This document shows, in pieces, positions 46,325 through 55,213 of a DNA stretch of 64,000 bases. The number at the start of each line of letters is the position of its first letter. Position 1 is the stretch's first letter. This stretch comes from Micromonospora globbae. GTDB lineage: Bacteria > Actinomycetota > Actinomycetes > Mycobacteriales > Micromonosporaceae. Below the pieces are notes generated by a model that saw only the letters and a program-made list of their open reading frames with translations, was not told the origin of the DNA and did not search any database. The stretch covers positions 310,001 through 374,000 of the forward strand of contig NZ_RAQQ01000004.1 of NCBI RefSeq assembly GCF_003610785.1, in the 5' to 3' direction. A program made the translations under genes and the position numbers.

Positions 46325-48838
46325 ATGGTTGATCGCACCGACTCCGCGCCGACCGAGGCGAGTGTGCGCCGGGCGTTGCGCCGGGCCGCGACCGGGCGGG
46401 CGCTGGACGTCGACGAGGCGACCGCGCTGCTCGGTGCGCGCGGCGACGCCTTCGACGAACTGCTGGGCATCGCCGCCGGCATCCGCGACGCCGGGTTGCG
46501 TGAGGCCGGCCGGCCGGGCGTCGTCACGTACTCCAAGAAGGTCTTCATCCCGCTGACCCGGCTCTGTCGGGACCGCTGCCACTACTGCACGTTCGCCACC
46601 GTGCCGCACCGGCTGCCGGCGCCGTTCCTCGACCGCGACGAGGTGCTCGCGATCGCCCGGGCCGGCGCGGCGCAGGGCTGCAAGGAGGCGCTGTTCACCC
46701 TCGGTGACCGCCCGGAGGAGCGGTGGCCCGCGGCCCGGCGCTGGCTGGACGAGCGGGGCTACGAGTCCACGCTGGACTACCTGCGCGCCTGTGCCGTGGC
46801 CGTGCTGGAGGAGACGGGCCTGCTGCCGCACCTCAACCCCGGCGTGCTCTCCTGGGCCGAGTTGCAGCGGCTCAAGCCGGTCGCCCCGAGCATGGGCATG
46901 ATGCTGGAGACCACGGCGACGCGGCTGTGGTCGGAGCCGGGCGGCCCGCACTTCGGCTCGCCGGACAAGGAGCCCGCGGTCCGGCTGCGGGTGCTCGACG
47001 ACGCCGGCCGGGTGGGGGTGCCGTTCACCACCGGGATCCTCATCGGCATCGGCGAGACCCACGCCGAGCGGGTCGACGCGATCTTCGCGATCCGCCGCGC
47101 GCACCGCGAGTACGGCCACCTCCAGGAGGTGATCGTGCAGAACTTCCGGGCGAAGCCGGACACCGCGATGCGGGGCATGCCGGACGCGGAGCTGCACGAC
47201 CTGGCCGCCACGGTGGCGGTGGCGCGGGTCCTGCTCGGGCCCCGCGCGCGCATCCAGGCCCCGCCGAACCTCATCGCCGGCGAGTACGACCTGCTGCTGC
47301 GCGCCGGCATCGACGACTGGGGCGGCGTCTCCCCGGTGACCCCGGACCACGTGAACCCGGAGCGGCCCTGGCCGCAACTGGACGAGCTGGCCCGGCGCAC
47401 GGCCGAGGGCGGCTTCACCCTGCGCGAGCGGCTCACCGTCTACCCGGAGTACGTCCGCGCCGGCGACCCGTGGATCGACCCGCGCGTCCTGGCGCACGTC
47501 ACGGCCCTGGCGGACCCGGAGACGGGGCTGGCCGTCGAGGACGCCCGCCCGGTGGGCCGGCCGTGGCAGGAGCCGGAGGAGGTCTTCGGCGGGCGGACCG
47601 ACCTGCACGTCACCATCGACACCACCGGCCGTACGGGCGACCGGCGCGGCGACTTCGACAGCGTCTACGGCGACTGGGCCGAGGTGGCCACGAAGGTGAC
47701 GGCCGGGCCGGTGCCGGCCGGTGCCGGTGACCACGATCTGCGGGCCGGCCTGCGGCTCGCCGCCGACGATCCGGCCGCGCTGCTGGAACCGCGGCACACC
47801 GACGCCGCGCTCGCGCTGTTCGCGGCGGACGGCCCGGCCCTGGACGAACTCTGCCGGATCGCCGACGACGTACGCCGCTCGGCGGTGGGCGACGACGTGA
47901 CGTACGTGGTCAACCGCAACATCAACTTCAGCAACGTCTGTTACGTGGGCTGCCGGTTCTGCGCCTTCGCCCAGCGCGAGCGCGACGCGGACGCGTACCG
48001 GCTCTCGGTCGACGAGGTCGCCGACCGGGCCGAGGAGGCGTGGGCGGCCGGCGCCACCGAGGTGTGCCTCCAGGGCGGCATCGACCCCAAGATGCCGGTG
48101 ACCGGGTACGCCGACATCGTCCGGGCGATCAAGGCGCGGGTGCCGGAGATGCACGTGCACGCGTTTTCGCCCATGGAGATCGTGACGGCCGCGGCGAAGG
48201 CCGGTGTGCCGGTGCGGGAGTGGCTGACCCGGTTGCGCGAGGCCGGGCTGGACACCATCCCGGGCACCGCCGCGGAGATCCTCGACGACGAGGTCCGCTG
48301 GGTGCTGACCAAGGGCAAGCTGCCGGCCGCCGCCTGGGTCGAGGTGGTCACCACGGCGCACGAGCTGGGGATCCGGTCCAGCTCCACGATGATGTACGGA
48401 CACGTGGACCATCCCGGACAGTGGCTGGCCCACTTCCGGGTGCTGGCCGGTGTGCAGGACCGTACGGGCGGCTTCACCGAGTTCGTGGCGCTGCCGTTCG
48501 TGCACACCAACGCCCCGATCTACCTGGCCGGGATCGCGCGACCCGGGCCGACCTGGCGGGAGAACCGCGCGGTGCACGCCATGGCCCGGCTGCTGCTGCA
48601 CGGCCGGATCGACAACATCCAGTGCTCGTGGGTGAAGCTCGGCGACGCCGGGACGGTGGCGATGCTCCAGGGCGGCTGCAACGACCTGGGCGGCACGCTC
48701 ATGGAGGAGACCATCTCCCGGATGGCCGGCTCGGCCAACGGGTCGGCCCGTACCGAGGAGCAGTTGCGGGCGATCGCGGCGGCGGCCGGGCGTCCGGCGC
48801 GGCGGCGCACCACCGCGTACGGCGCCGTGCGCCCCTGA
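46325..48838 (+). CDS. fbiC: Bifunctional FO synthase (CofG-CofH fusion)
   Basis: An 837-aa fusion of two radical-SAM enzymes making the deazaflavin chromophore FO from tyrosine and the riboflavin intermediate 5-amino-6-ribitylaminouracil. The N-terminal CofG half has the 4Fe-4S motif CRDRCHYC (Cys81, Cys85, Cys88); the C-terminal CofH half has CYVGCRFC (about Cys539, 543, 546). Both halves look full length, joined near residue 450-500. This single-gene form is typical of actinobacteria. Located 1.2 kb from cofD/cofE, on the opposite strand, with its own leaderless promoter. Confidence 0.97.
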   Translation: MVDRTDSAPTEASVRRALRRAATGRALDVDEATALLGARGDAFDELLGIAAGIRDAGLREAGRPGVVTYSKKVFIPLTRLCRDRCHYCTFATVPHRLPAPFLDRDEVLAIARAGAAQGCKEALFTLGDRPEERWPAARRWLDERGYESTLDYLRACAVAVLEETGLLPHLNPGVLSWAELQRLKPVAPSMGMMLETTATRLWSEPGGPHFGSPDKEPAVRLRVLDDAGRVGVPFTTGILIGIGETHAERVDAIFAIRRAHREYGHLQEVIVQNFRAKPDTAMRGMPDAELHDLAATVAVARVLLGPRARIQAPPNLIAGEYDLLLRAGIDDWGGVSPVTPDHVNPERPWPQLDELARRTAEGGFTLRERLTVYPEYVRAGDPWIDPRVLAHVTALADPETGLAVEDARPVGRPWQEPEEVFGGRTDLHVTIDTTGRTGDRRGDFDSVYGDWAEVATKVTAGPVPAGAGDHDLRAGLRLAADDPAALLEPRHTDAALALFAADGPALDELCRIADDVRRSAVGDDVTYVVNRNINFSNVCYVGCRFCAFAQRERDADAYRLSVDEVADRAEEAWAAGATEVCLQGGIDPKMPVTGYADIVRAIKARVPEMHVHAFSPMEIVTAAAKAGVPVREWLTRLREAGLDTIPGTAAEILDDEVRWVLTKGKLPAAAWVEVVTTAHELGIRSSSTMMYGHVDHPGQWLAHFRVLAGVQDRTGGFTEFVALPFVHTNAPIYLAGIARPGPTWRENRAVHAMARLLLHGRIDNIQCSWVKLGDAGTVAMLQGGCNDLGGTLMEETISRMAGSANGSARTEEQLRAIAAAAGRPARRRTTAYGAVRP

Positions 48839-49385
48839 GGTCGAACCTTTCCGCGCCGCCGGCCGTACCACCTCCCGCCGGCGGCGGTCGCGGCGAGAAC
48901 CGCCGCCGGCTCCCTCCGGCGCCGGCGGCGGCGTTCCTCCCGGACCCGCTGGGGGCGACTGTCCACTGTGTCCTTACCGGGGTCCGATCCGTACCGTGTG
49001 GTGGGACGACCGGTGCGGTTCGCGTCACGCGGTCGCGGCGGTCCGGGTGCGATGCCGAGCAGCGTCGGGCCACTCCGCGGCCGGGCGCGTCCACGGCGCG
49101 GTGTCCAGCATGTGGACAGAGGGCCGCGGACGCCGGTCGCTCGACGGGCGGTACGGCGAGAGTCGCGTTAACCTGTGCCCCACCAAGATCAGCATTGCTG
49201 TCCGGGGACCGTCCTCGTGGTGTTCCGCGGCCGTCCCGCCGGAACGCCACACAGAAAACTCCGGCAACTCGCCGGAGAGGGCGTTACTCGGCCGGGGTCT
49301 GAATCGATAGGGCAGGTTGCGAGGCCGGGTGGTCGGATGGCCGTCCGGGGCATGTCGGGAGGGCGACTCCATTATCAAGTTTGGC
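48839..49385. other. Gene-poor stretch between fbiC and the whiB promoter
   Basis: About 550 bp without a convincing gene on either strand. It holds a CTCCGGC/GCCGGAG hairpin at 49259-49277 and a TGTCCA/TGGACA inverted repeat at 49102-49118 that could be a protein-binding site. Frames in this stretch have mixed codon bias and no recognisable motif. Confidence 0.6.
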
Positions 49386-49415
49386 TTGACGGCGCACGCA
49401 TTACACGCGTGTAAT
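49386..49415 (+). promoter_or_regulatory. whiB promoter with overlapping 16-bp palindrome
   Basis: TTGACG (49386-49391), 18-nt spacer and TGTAAT (49410-49415). The -10 and spacer lie in the perfect palindrome ATTACACGCGTGTAAT (49400-49415), a likely operator. The predicted leader to the whiB start is about 108 nt. Confidence 0.6.
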
Positions 49416-49529
49416 TTGAATGGGGTTGTTCGCACGGAACGCATCAAAACGGGACCGGACGGACAAGCACGCCTTTCGCGTGGGGGGTTGCAGCGGCGAT
49501 GACGCCGGTGCGCGACAAGGAGGCATTTG

Positions 49530-49787
49530 ATGGACGGCCAGCTTGAGGTGGCCGACCTGCTCGGAAACGCGCCGGAGTGGCAGGAGCGGGCGCTCTGCTC
49601 GCAGACCGATCCGGAAGCGTTCTTTCCCGAGAAGGGCGGCTCGACCCGCGAGGCGAAGCGCATCTGCTCGCGGTGTGAGGTCAAGGCGGAATGCCTCGAA
49701 TACGCTCTCGGCCACGACGAGCGGTTCGGGATCTGGGGCGGCCTCTCCGAGCGGGAGCGGCGCAAGCTGAAGCGGCGGGCCGCCTGA
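49530..49787 (+). CDS. whiB: WhiB-family iron-sulfur transcriptional regulator (WhiB2/WhmD type)
   Basis: An 85-aa Wbl protein with the four cluster cysteines Cys23, Cys46, Cys49 and Cys55 (C-X22-C-X2-C-X5-C), the GIWGG turn (residues 67-71) and a basic C-terminus ERRKLKRRAA for DNA or sigma-factor contact. ATG at 49530 follows AAGGAGG by 6 nt. Neighbours (fbiA/fbiB on one side, zincin-like and DUF3499 genes on the other) match M. tuberculosis whiB2, whose homologue in Streptomyces is the sporulation regulator WhiB. It probably controls septation or differentiation genes together with sigma A. Confidence 0.95.
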   Translation: MDGQLEVADLLGNAPEWQERALCSQTDPEAFFPEKGGSTREAKRICSRCEVKAECLEYALGHDERFGIWGGLSERERRKLKRRAA

Positions 49788-49800
49788 ATCGACGCCGGGT

Positions 49801-49822
49801 CCGGGCGGTGGGGGCCGCCCGG
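49801..49822 (+). terminator. Hairpin after whiB
   Basis: CCGGGCGG / CCGCCCGG stem with a G-rich 6-nt loop, 13 nt after the stop. Confidence 0.5.
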
Positions 49823-49970
49823 CTCAGCGTCGTCCTCGTGCGGCCGTCCGGCTCGGCGTGATCTTCACGCCGCCCGGCGTCGGTGGCCCCGGGGGCCGCT
49901 GTTCCGCGGCAGCGGATCCGTCGGCGTCGGCGGTCAATCGACCACCGCGAGTCTCCCGGGCGGAAGCCCG

Positions 49971-50420
49971 TCAGGCCAGCTCGTCCGGGTCGACCCCGAG
50001 CAGGTTCGCCACCTGCTCGATGATCACGTCGTGGACCAGGTCGGCGAGATCCTCCCGGTCCATCGCCCGGAACTCCAGCGGCCGCCGGTAGAGCACGATC
50101 CGGGGCGGGATCTCCTGCCGGCCCGGGCGGCCCGGCAGCAGGCGGGCCAGCGGCACCTCGCCGTCCTCCAGCACGTCCGAGTCGTAGACGTTCAGCTCCG
50201 GTGGGACGTCCTCCACGGCGAACTCGACCCCGGCCAGTTCCTTGGCGAACCGACGCTCCAGCGTCTCCACCGTGTCCAGGACGAGGTCGTCGAAGACCTC
50301 GGCCTTGGTCCGGGCCAGCGGCACGGTGGCCGGCACCAGCCGTCCGCGCAGGCCCCGCCCGTGGCGGTCACGGTGGGCGCGCCGGCCGGAGCCGGGGCGG
50401 CGGTGTTCCGGGCTCGTCAT
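49971..50420 (-). CDS. Zincin-like metallopeptidase-family protein with degenerate active site
   Basis: A 149-aa minimal-zincin family member (as M. tuberculosis Rv3259, same location). The N-terminus is basic (RRAHRDRHGRGLRGRL), then VFDDLVLDTVETLERRFAKEL, VEDVPP and PPRIVLYRRPLEFRA, all typical. Where the family has a HExxH zinc motif before FGI/LGV, this protein reads EQVANLLGVD, so the metal ligands seem lost and peptidase activity is doubtful. ATG at 50420 is leaderless (TACCCT 7 nt upstream). Divergent from the DUF3499 gene. Confidence 0.82.
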   Translation of the reverse strand: MTSPEHRRPGSGRRAHRDRHGRGLRGRLVPATVPLARTKAEVFDDLVLDTVETLERRFAKELAGVEFAVEDVPPELNVYDSDVLEDGEVPLARLLPGRPGRQEIPPRIVLYRRPLEFRAMDREDLADLVHDVIIEQVANLLGVDPDELA

Positions 50421-50427
50421 GAGGCAC

Positions 50428-50433
50428 AGGGTA
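50428..50433 (-). promoter_or_regulatory. -10 box TACCCT of the zincin-like gene
   Basis: Seven nt before the ATG at 50420 on the minus strand. Confidence 0.5.
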
Positions 50434-50573
50434 GCCCGCGTCCCGCCTCCGCCCACGGCAGCGCCGCCGGTCTGGCGCGGCGGGCGTCACGCCGGCTCGC
50501 CGGTGGTGCAATTGTGATCACCGTGACGGGCGTGTCGCAACGCGAACCGGTGCGCCGGACCCGGTAATGGAGA

Positions 50574-50579
50574 TACCCT
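50574..50579 (+). promoter_or_regulatory. -10 box TACCCT of the DUF3499 gene
   Basis: Six nt before the GTG at 50586; the same hexamer as the divergent box at 50428. Confidence 0.55.
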
Positions 50580-50585
50580 GCCGCC

Positions 50586-50948
50586 GTGAGGTCACCACGG
50601 CGCTGCTCCCGTAACGGCTGCCCCCGGCAAGCGGTCGCCACATTGACCTATGTCTACAACGAGTCCACCGCCGTGGTGGGCCCGTTGGCCGCCTTCGCGG
50701 AGCCCCACACCTACGACCTCTGCGAGCCGCACGCCCGCAACCTCACGGCCCCCCGAGGTTGGGACGTCGTCCGCCACGAGGGTGAGTTCGAGCCCCCGCC
50801 GCCCACCACCGACGACCTGGTCGCCCTGGCCGAGGCGGTCCGCGAGGCCGCCCGCCCCACGCCCCGCCCGCCCGAGGACGACCAGGACACGCAGGCGCAC
50901 CCCACCGGGCGCCGTGGCCACCTGCGCGTGATCCCCCCGAACGTGTGA
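50586..50948 (+). CDS. DUF3499 family protein
   Basis: A 120-aa actinobacterial protein: RRCSRNGCPRQAVATLTYVY carries a CxxxxC pair, followed by DLCEPHARNLTAPRGWDVVRHEG with Cys-x-x-His, together a plausible zinc site (residues 7-50). The second half is Pro/Asp-rich and disordered, ending RRGHLRVIPPNV. Function unknown; same position as M. tuberculosis Rv3258c beside whiB2. GTG start is fixed by the -10 box 6 nt upstream. Confidence 0.87.
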   Translation: MRSPRRCSRNGCPRQAVATLTYVYNESTAVVGPLAAFAEPHTYDLCEPHARNLTAPRGWDVVRHEGEFEPPPPTTDDLVALAEAVREAARPTPRPPEDDQDTQAHPTGRRGHLRVIPPNV

Positions 50949-51047
50949 TCCCGCCCCGGTGAGCCCGCGGCCGGCGCCGCGAGCCGCCGCGCGTGGGCGC
51001 CCCGCCGGCGCATGCCGCGAGCAGCCCCCCGGCGCGACCGTCGACGG

Positions 51048-51401
51048 TCAGCCGAGCGGCACCTGGACGGCTACGTCGTGCCTGGGGTAGAGGTCCCTGA
51101 TCTGCTTGGCGCCGTACTTGTCGCGGAACATCGCGACCACGTGGTCGACGCGATCCGGTTCGGTGATGGGGGTGGCGGTCGAGTTCACCGCCGTCCCGTT
51201 CGCGGCCACCCTGATCACGGGCGTGTGGCGGATGTTCTTGTACCACTCGGTGTCCGACCCGCTGACCGGCACCAGGAACATGCTCTGCTCCTCCTGCACG
51301 AACCACACGGGATGCGAGATCTGCCGTCCGGTCCTGCGGCCGGTCACGGTGATCTCCACTTCGCGTTCACGGGCGAACGCCTCCATGGCCTCCGCGCTCA
51401 T
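51048..51401 (-). CDS. DUF2255 / deazaflavin-reductase-like small protein
   Basis: A 117-aa split-barrel-type protein. TGRRTGRQISHPVWFV and FLVPVSGSDTEWYKNIRHTPVIRV resemble F420-dependent nitroreductase-like (FDOR) and DUF2255 proteins. ATG at 51401 is followed by MSAEAMEAFAREREVEITV; no membrane segment. Whether it binds F420, FMN or haem cannot be read from sequence, but three F420 biosynthesis genes are within 8 kb. No tight operon; about 180 bp separate it from the next minus-strand gene. Confidence 0.7.
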   Translation of the reverse strand: MSAEAMEAFAREREVEITVTGRRTGRQISHPVWFVQEEQSMFLVPVSGSDTEWYKNIRHTPVIRVAANGTAVNSTATPITEPDRVDHVVAMFRDKYGAKQIRDLYPRHDVAVQVPLG

Positions 51402-51510
51402 GCTGGCCTCCGTCGCTCTGCCGTGCTCCTGCCTGCCAGGCTAGGGAGCGCCCGGGCCGCCCGGTGGCGGTTCCGGCACACCCGCGTGAGCCGGTGCGGG
51501 CCGCCGCGAC

Positions 51511-51584
51511 CGGGCCGGCGGCGGGCGTCAGTGTGAGCCGGTGGCGGCGGCCCCCGCGACCCGGGCCGGCGGCGGGCGTCAGTG
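51511..51584. repeat. 23-bp direct repeat over the oxidoreductase stop
   Basis: CGGGCCGGCGGCGGGCGTCA plus GTG at 51511 recurs at 51562. The second copy contains the stop codon of the FAD oxidoreductase gene (minus strand). Confidence 0.8.
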
Positions 51585-52955
51585 ACCGAGGAAGCGGCCG
51601 AAGAGGGCCGCCCGGCGCGACGGCCGGCCGGTGCGGGCCTCCGCCGCGTCGGCCGAGGACATCACCCGCAGCCCGGCGTTGACCGCGAGCCACCGCAGCG
51701 GCTCGGGCTCCCAGCGCGGCGACCGGTGCCCCACCCAGGGCAGCGCCGTGACGTCGCTCTCCACGCCCCGGATCAGGTCCGCGAGCGTACGGCCGGCGAG
51801 GTTGGTGGTGGAGACGCCATCGCCCACGTACCCGCCGGCCCAGGCGAGGCCGGTGGCCCGGTCCAGCCCCACCGACGCCGACCAGTCGCGGGCCACGCCG
51901 AGCGGCCCGCCCCAGCGATGGGTCACCGCCACGTCCGGTCCGAGCGTGGGGAAGAGCTCGCCGAGCGTACGGCGAAGTGCCGCGAACACCTCCGGCTCCC
52001 GGTCGTATCCGGGCCGGACGCGGGACCCGAAGTGGTACGGGGCGCCGCGTCCGCCGAACGCGAGCCGGCCGTCCGCCGTCCGTTGCCCATAGATGATCAC
52101 GTGCCGGTGGTCGGAGAACGTCTCCCGCCCGGCCAGCCCGATCCGTGCCCAGACGTGCTCGGGCAGCGGCTCGGTCGCGATCATGAGCGAGTAGACCGGC
52201 ACCACGGTGCGCCGCTGTCCGGGTAGCTGCGGCGTGTACCCCTCGGTGGCGCGGACGACCACGGGCGCCCGGACGAGGCCGGCGGGGGTGACGGCCGCGC
52301 CCGGCCTGATCTCGCTGACCGGCGTCCTTTCGTGGATCGTCACCCCGAGGCGTTCGACCGCACGGGCCAGCCCCCGGGCCAGTCGGGCGGGGTGCACGGC
52401 GGCACAGTGCGGGGTGTACGTGCCGCCGCGTACCCCCTCGGCGGCGCACCGGGCGGCGGCCTCGCCGGCGTCGAGCAGGGCGAGGTCGTCGGGACCGAAG
52501 CCGAACGCGCGTGCCTCCGCGACGGCGGCACGGGCCCGGCCGAGTTGGGCCTCGGTCCGGGCGAGCACCACCGTGCCACCACGCGCCCAGTCGCAGTCGA
52601 TGCCCTCGGCCGCGACGACCCGTCCCACCTCGCGCACCGTCTCCTGCATGGCCCGCTGCATGGCGACGGCCGCGTCCCGGCCGTGCCGCCGGCCGAGCGC
52701 CGTGAGCGAGGTGGGGAAGAGGGTGGAGCACCAGCCGCCGTTGCGGCCGGACGCCCCGTACCCGGCGATCTCCCGTTCGAGCACGACGATCCGTAACGAC
52801 GGGTCGGCGCGGGCCAGGTAGTACGCGGTCCAGAGGCCCGTGTAGCCGGCGCCGACGATCGCCACGTCCGCCTCCGTGCCACCGGGCAGGGGCGGACGCG
52901 GCGTGAGCGGTTCGTCGAGGCTGGACAGCCAGTAGGAGACGTCCCGGTAGGACAT
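51579..52955 (-). CDS. FAD-dependent amine oxidoreductase (DAO/PuuB-like)
   Basis: A 458-aa flavoprotein of the glycine/D-amino-acid oxidase family. FAD-binding loop VAIVGAGYTGLWTAYYLAR (about 31-49), then GASGRNGGWC, the substrate region with EGYTPQLPG, and the C-terminal GRGAPYHFGSR and WAGGYVGDGVSTTN. PuuB-type gamma-glutamylputrescine or polyamine oxidase activity fits the context. ATG at 52955 overlaps the aminotransferase stop (TGATG), a coupling that favours it over the ATG 15 bases earlier. A paralogue of the same family lies at 59535. Confidence 0.88.
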   Translation of the reverse strand: MSYRDVSYWLSSLDEPLTPRPPLPGGTEADVAIVGAGYTGLWTAYYLARADPSLRIVVLEREIAGYGASGRNGGWCSTLFPTSLTALGRRHGRDAAVAMQRAMQETVREVGRVVAAEGIDCDWARGGTVVLARTEAQLGRARAAVAEARAFGFGPDDLALLDAGEAAARCAAEGVRGGTYTPHCAAVHPARLARGLARAVERLGVTIHERTPVSEIRPGAAVTPAGLVRAPVVVRATEGYTPQLPGQRRTVVPVYSLMIATEPLPEHVWARIGLAGRETFSDHRHVIIYGQRTADGRLAFGGRGAPYHFGSRVRPGYDREPEVFAALRRTLGELFPTLGPDVAVTHRWGGPLGVARDWSASVGLDRATGLAWAGGYVGDGVSTTNLAGRTLADLIRGVESDVTALPWVGHRSPRWEPEPLRWLAVNAGLRVMSSADAAEARTGRPSRRAALFGRFLGH

Positions 52956-54301
52956 CAGAGGCGTCGCCATGCCTCGGTGAGCACGGCGCGCAGGATCTGC
53001 TCCATCTCGTCGAACTGCTGCTGCCCGGCGATCAGCGGCGGGGCGAGCTGCACCACCGGGTCGCCGCGGTCGTCGGCGCGGCAGTAGAGGCCGGCGGCGA
53101 AGAGGGCGGTGGAGAGGTAGCCGCGCAGCAGCCGTTCCGACTCCGCCTCGTCGAAGGTCTCCCGGGTCGCCTTGTCCTTGACCAGCTCGATGCCGTAGAA
53201 GTAGCCGTCGCCCCGGACGTCGCCGACGATCGGCAGGTCGCCCAGCTTCTCCAGGGTGGCGCGGAACGCGGCCTCGTTGGCCCGCACGTGGCCCACCAGG
53301 TCCTCGCGGGCGAAGACCTCCAGGTTGGCGAGGGCCACCGCGCAGGAGACCGGGTGGCCGCCGAAGGTCACGCCGTGGGCGAACATGCCGGTCTCGGTGA
53401 GGAACGGCTCCATGAGCCGGTCGCTGGCGATCATCGCGCCGAGGGGCGCGTACCCCGAGGTGATGCCCTTCGCGGTGGTGATGATGTCCGGCTGGTAGCC
53501 GTACCGGACGGCGCCGAAGTACTCGCCGACACGGCCCCAGGAGCAGATCACCTCGTCGGAGACGAGCAGCACGTCGTACGCGTCGCAGATCTCGCGTACC
53601 CGCTGGAAGTAGCCGGGGGGCGGCGGGAAGCAGCCGCCGGAGTTCTGCACCGGCTCCAGGAACACGGCCGCCACGGTGTCTGGGCCCTCCCGCTCGATGG
53701 CGCGGCCGATCTCGTCGGCGGCCCAGCGGCCGAACGCCTCGATGTCGTCACCGTGCTCGGGTGCCCGGTAGAAGTTCGTGTTCGGCACCTTGATCCCGCC
53801 GGGCACCAGCGGCTCGAAGTCCGTCTTGATGCCGGGCAGGCCGGTGATCGACAGGGCGCCCATCGAGGTGCCGTGGTAGGCGATGTAGCGGCTGACCACC
53901 TTGTGCTTGGTCGGCTTGCCGGTGCGCTTGAAGTACGCGCGGGCCAGCTTCCACGCCGCCTCGACCGCCTCGGAGCCGCCCGTGGTGAAGAAGACGCGGT
54001 TCAGGTCCCCCGGGGTCAGCGCGGAGATCCGCTCGGCCAGCTCGACGGCCTTCGGGTGCGCGTACGACCACAGCGGGAAGTACGCCAGCTCGGCCGCCTG
54101 CTTGGCGGCCGCCTCGGCGAGCTCGGTACGGCCGTGGCCGGCGTTGACGACGAACAGCCCGGCGAGCCCGTCCAGGTAGCGGCGGCCCTGGCTGTCCCAG
54201 ACGTACGCGCCGTCGCCGCGCACGATCGTCGGTACCTCGCCGGCGGAGTAGCTCGCCATCCGGGTGAAGTGCATCCAGAGGTGGTCGGTGGCGTTGGCCA
54301 T
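52955..54301 (-). CDS. Class III aminotransferase, putrescine/diamine-pyruvate type
   Basis: A 448-aa PLP omega-aminotransferase. Features: FFTTGGSEAVEAAWKLAR, SRYIAYHGTSMGALS, VFLEPVQNSGGCFPPP, LLVSDEVICSWGR with the PLP-contacting Asp, and the Schiff-base lysine in TTAKGITSGYAPLGA. It resembles SpuC-like polyamine:pyruvate aminotransferases, which give amino-aldehydes from putrescine, cadaverine or spermidine. The upstream gap (54302-54490) has TTGCCA-N18-GATAAC on the minus strand as a possible promoter and an ATTCG/CGAAT inverted repeat at 54412-54425. Confidence 0.9.
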   Translation of the reverse strand: MANATDHLWMHFTRMASYSAGEVPTIVRGDGAYVWDSQGRRYLDGLAGLFVVNAGHGRTELAEAAAKQAAELAYFPLWSYAHPKAVELAERISALTPGDLNRVFFTTGGSEAVEAAWKLARAYFKRTGKPTKHKVVSRYIAYHGTSMGALSITGLPGIKTDFEPLVPGGIKVPNTNFYRAPEHGDDIEAFGRWAADEIGRAIEREGPDTVAAVFLEPVQNSGGCFPPPPGYFQRVREICDAYDVLLVSDEVICSWGRVGEYFGAVRYGYQPDIITTAKGITSGYAPLGAMIASDRLMEPFLTETGMFAHGVTFGGHPVSCAVALANLEVFAREDLVGHVRANEAAFRATLEKLGDLPIVGDVRGDGYFYGIELVKDKATRETFDEAESERLLRGYLSTALFAAGLYCRADDRGDPVVQLAPPLIAGQQQFDEMEQILRAVLTEAWRRL

Positions 54302-54490
54302 GTCAGCCCCATCGAGTCACGGGCCGGTCGGGGGGTCGTACCGGCCGCTCTGCCCACGGTTATCGCACAGTTAGAACCGCTGTGGCAAGTGGGATCGGTG
54401 GCACATAGGCGATTCGACAACGAATTCTGCGAGCGTGAGTTGTGGCTTGCGACGGATTCCGCACACCGGTCGGAGCGGGGGCGGGTCGGC

Positions 54491-55003
54491 TCAGGCGGTG
54501 CCCCAGGTGTAGGTCTGCTTGCGGAGCTTGAGGTAGACGAACGCCTCGGTGGAGAGCACGCCCTCGACGGCCCGCAGCCGCTGGAGGATCTCCAGCAGGT
54601 GGTCGTCGTTGCGGCAGACCACCTCGGTGAGCAGGTCGAACGACCCGGCGGTGATCACCACGTAGTCGACCTCCTCCAATTCGGCGAGGCGGTCGGCCAC
54701 CGCCTCCAGGTCGCCGTTGGTGCGCAGGCCGATCATCGCCTGGCGCGGGAAGCCGAGCTGGAGCGGATCGGTGACGGCGACGATCTGCATGACGCCCGCG
54801 TCGAGCAGTCGCTGCACCCGCTGGCGTACCGCCGCCTCGGAGAGCCCGACCGCCTTGCCGATGGTCGCGTACGGCCGCCGGCCGTCCTCCTGGAGTTGCT
54901 CGATGATCTGCTTGGCCACGTCGTCCAACAGAGCGTGACTGGCACCTTCACGCACGGCGAGCCGCCGCGTGCCGTTGCCGTTCTCCTGCTGCCGGTTCGT
55001 CAT
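54491..55003 (-). CDS. Lrp/AsnC-family transcriptional regulator
   Basis: A 170-aa feast/famine regulator. N-terminal helix-turn-helix: DDVAKQIIEQLQEDGRRPYATIGKAVGLSEAAVRQRVQRLLDAGVM (about 26-72), then a RAM ligand domain (about 85-165) with YVVITAGSFDLLTEVVCRNDDHLLEIL. A polar 25-residue N-terminal extension precedes the HTH. ATG at 55003 follows GGGGAG by 6 nt. It lies between the aminotransferase pair and the rightward pot operon and is the obvious candidate to control both, sensing an amine or amino acid. Confidence 0.92.
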   Translation of the reverse strand: MTNRQQENGNGTRRLAVREGASHALLDDVAKQIIEQLQEDGRRPYATIGKAVGLSEAAVRQRVQRLLDAGVMQIVAVTDPLQLGFPRQAMIGLRTNGDLEAVADRLAELEEVDYVVITAGSFDLLTEVVCRNDDHLLEILQRLRAVEGVLSTEAFVYLKLRKQTYTWGTA

Positions 55004-55072
55004 CGACCGCTCCCCATGTCCGTTCCCGCCGTGTGAGCCTAGTGCCTCGCGCAGTCTGGCGTATTTCGTGGT

Positions 55073-55102
55073 CAAGGGCTATTCCCGCAACGGAATCCCT
55101 TG
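55073..55102. promoter_or_regulatory. Imperfect inverted repeat between the Lrp and pot genes
   Basis: CAAGGG-CT-ATTCC-CGCAAC-GGAAT-CCCTTG (55073-55102), in the least GC-rich part of the divergent gap. A candidate operator for the Lrp-type protein. Confidence 0.45.
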
Positions 55103-55118
55103 TAAGGAAGGTCACCCC

Positions 55119-55148
55119 ATGCCAGGATCAGTCGTCAATCGCACATGA
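55119..55148 (+). CDS. Possible nine-codon leader ORF upstream of potD
   Basis: ATG-started frame encoding MPGSVVNRT, preceded by TAAGGAAGG, ending 65 nt before potD. Could be a translated leader of the operon; too short to be sure. Confidence 0.25.
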   Translation: MPGSVVNRT

Positions 55149-55213
55149 CCCCTCCCGCCGGCGTCGTCACCCCCGTCCCCGCCGCCGACGATGACCCCTT
55201 AAGGAGTCGTCAC

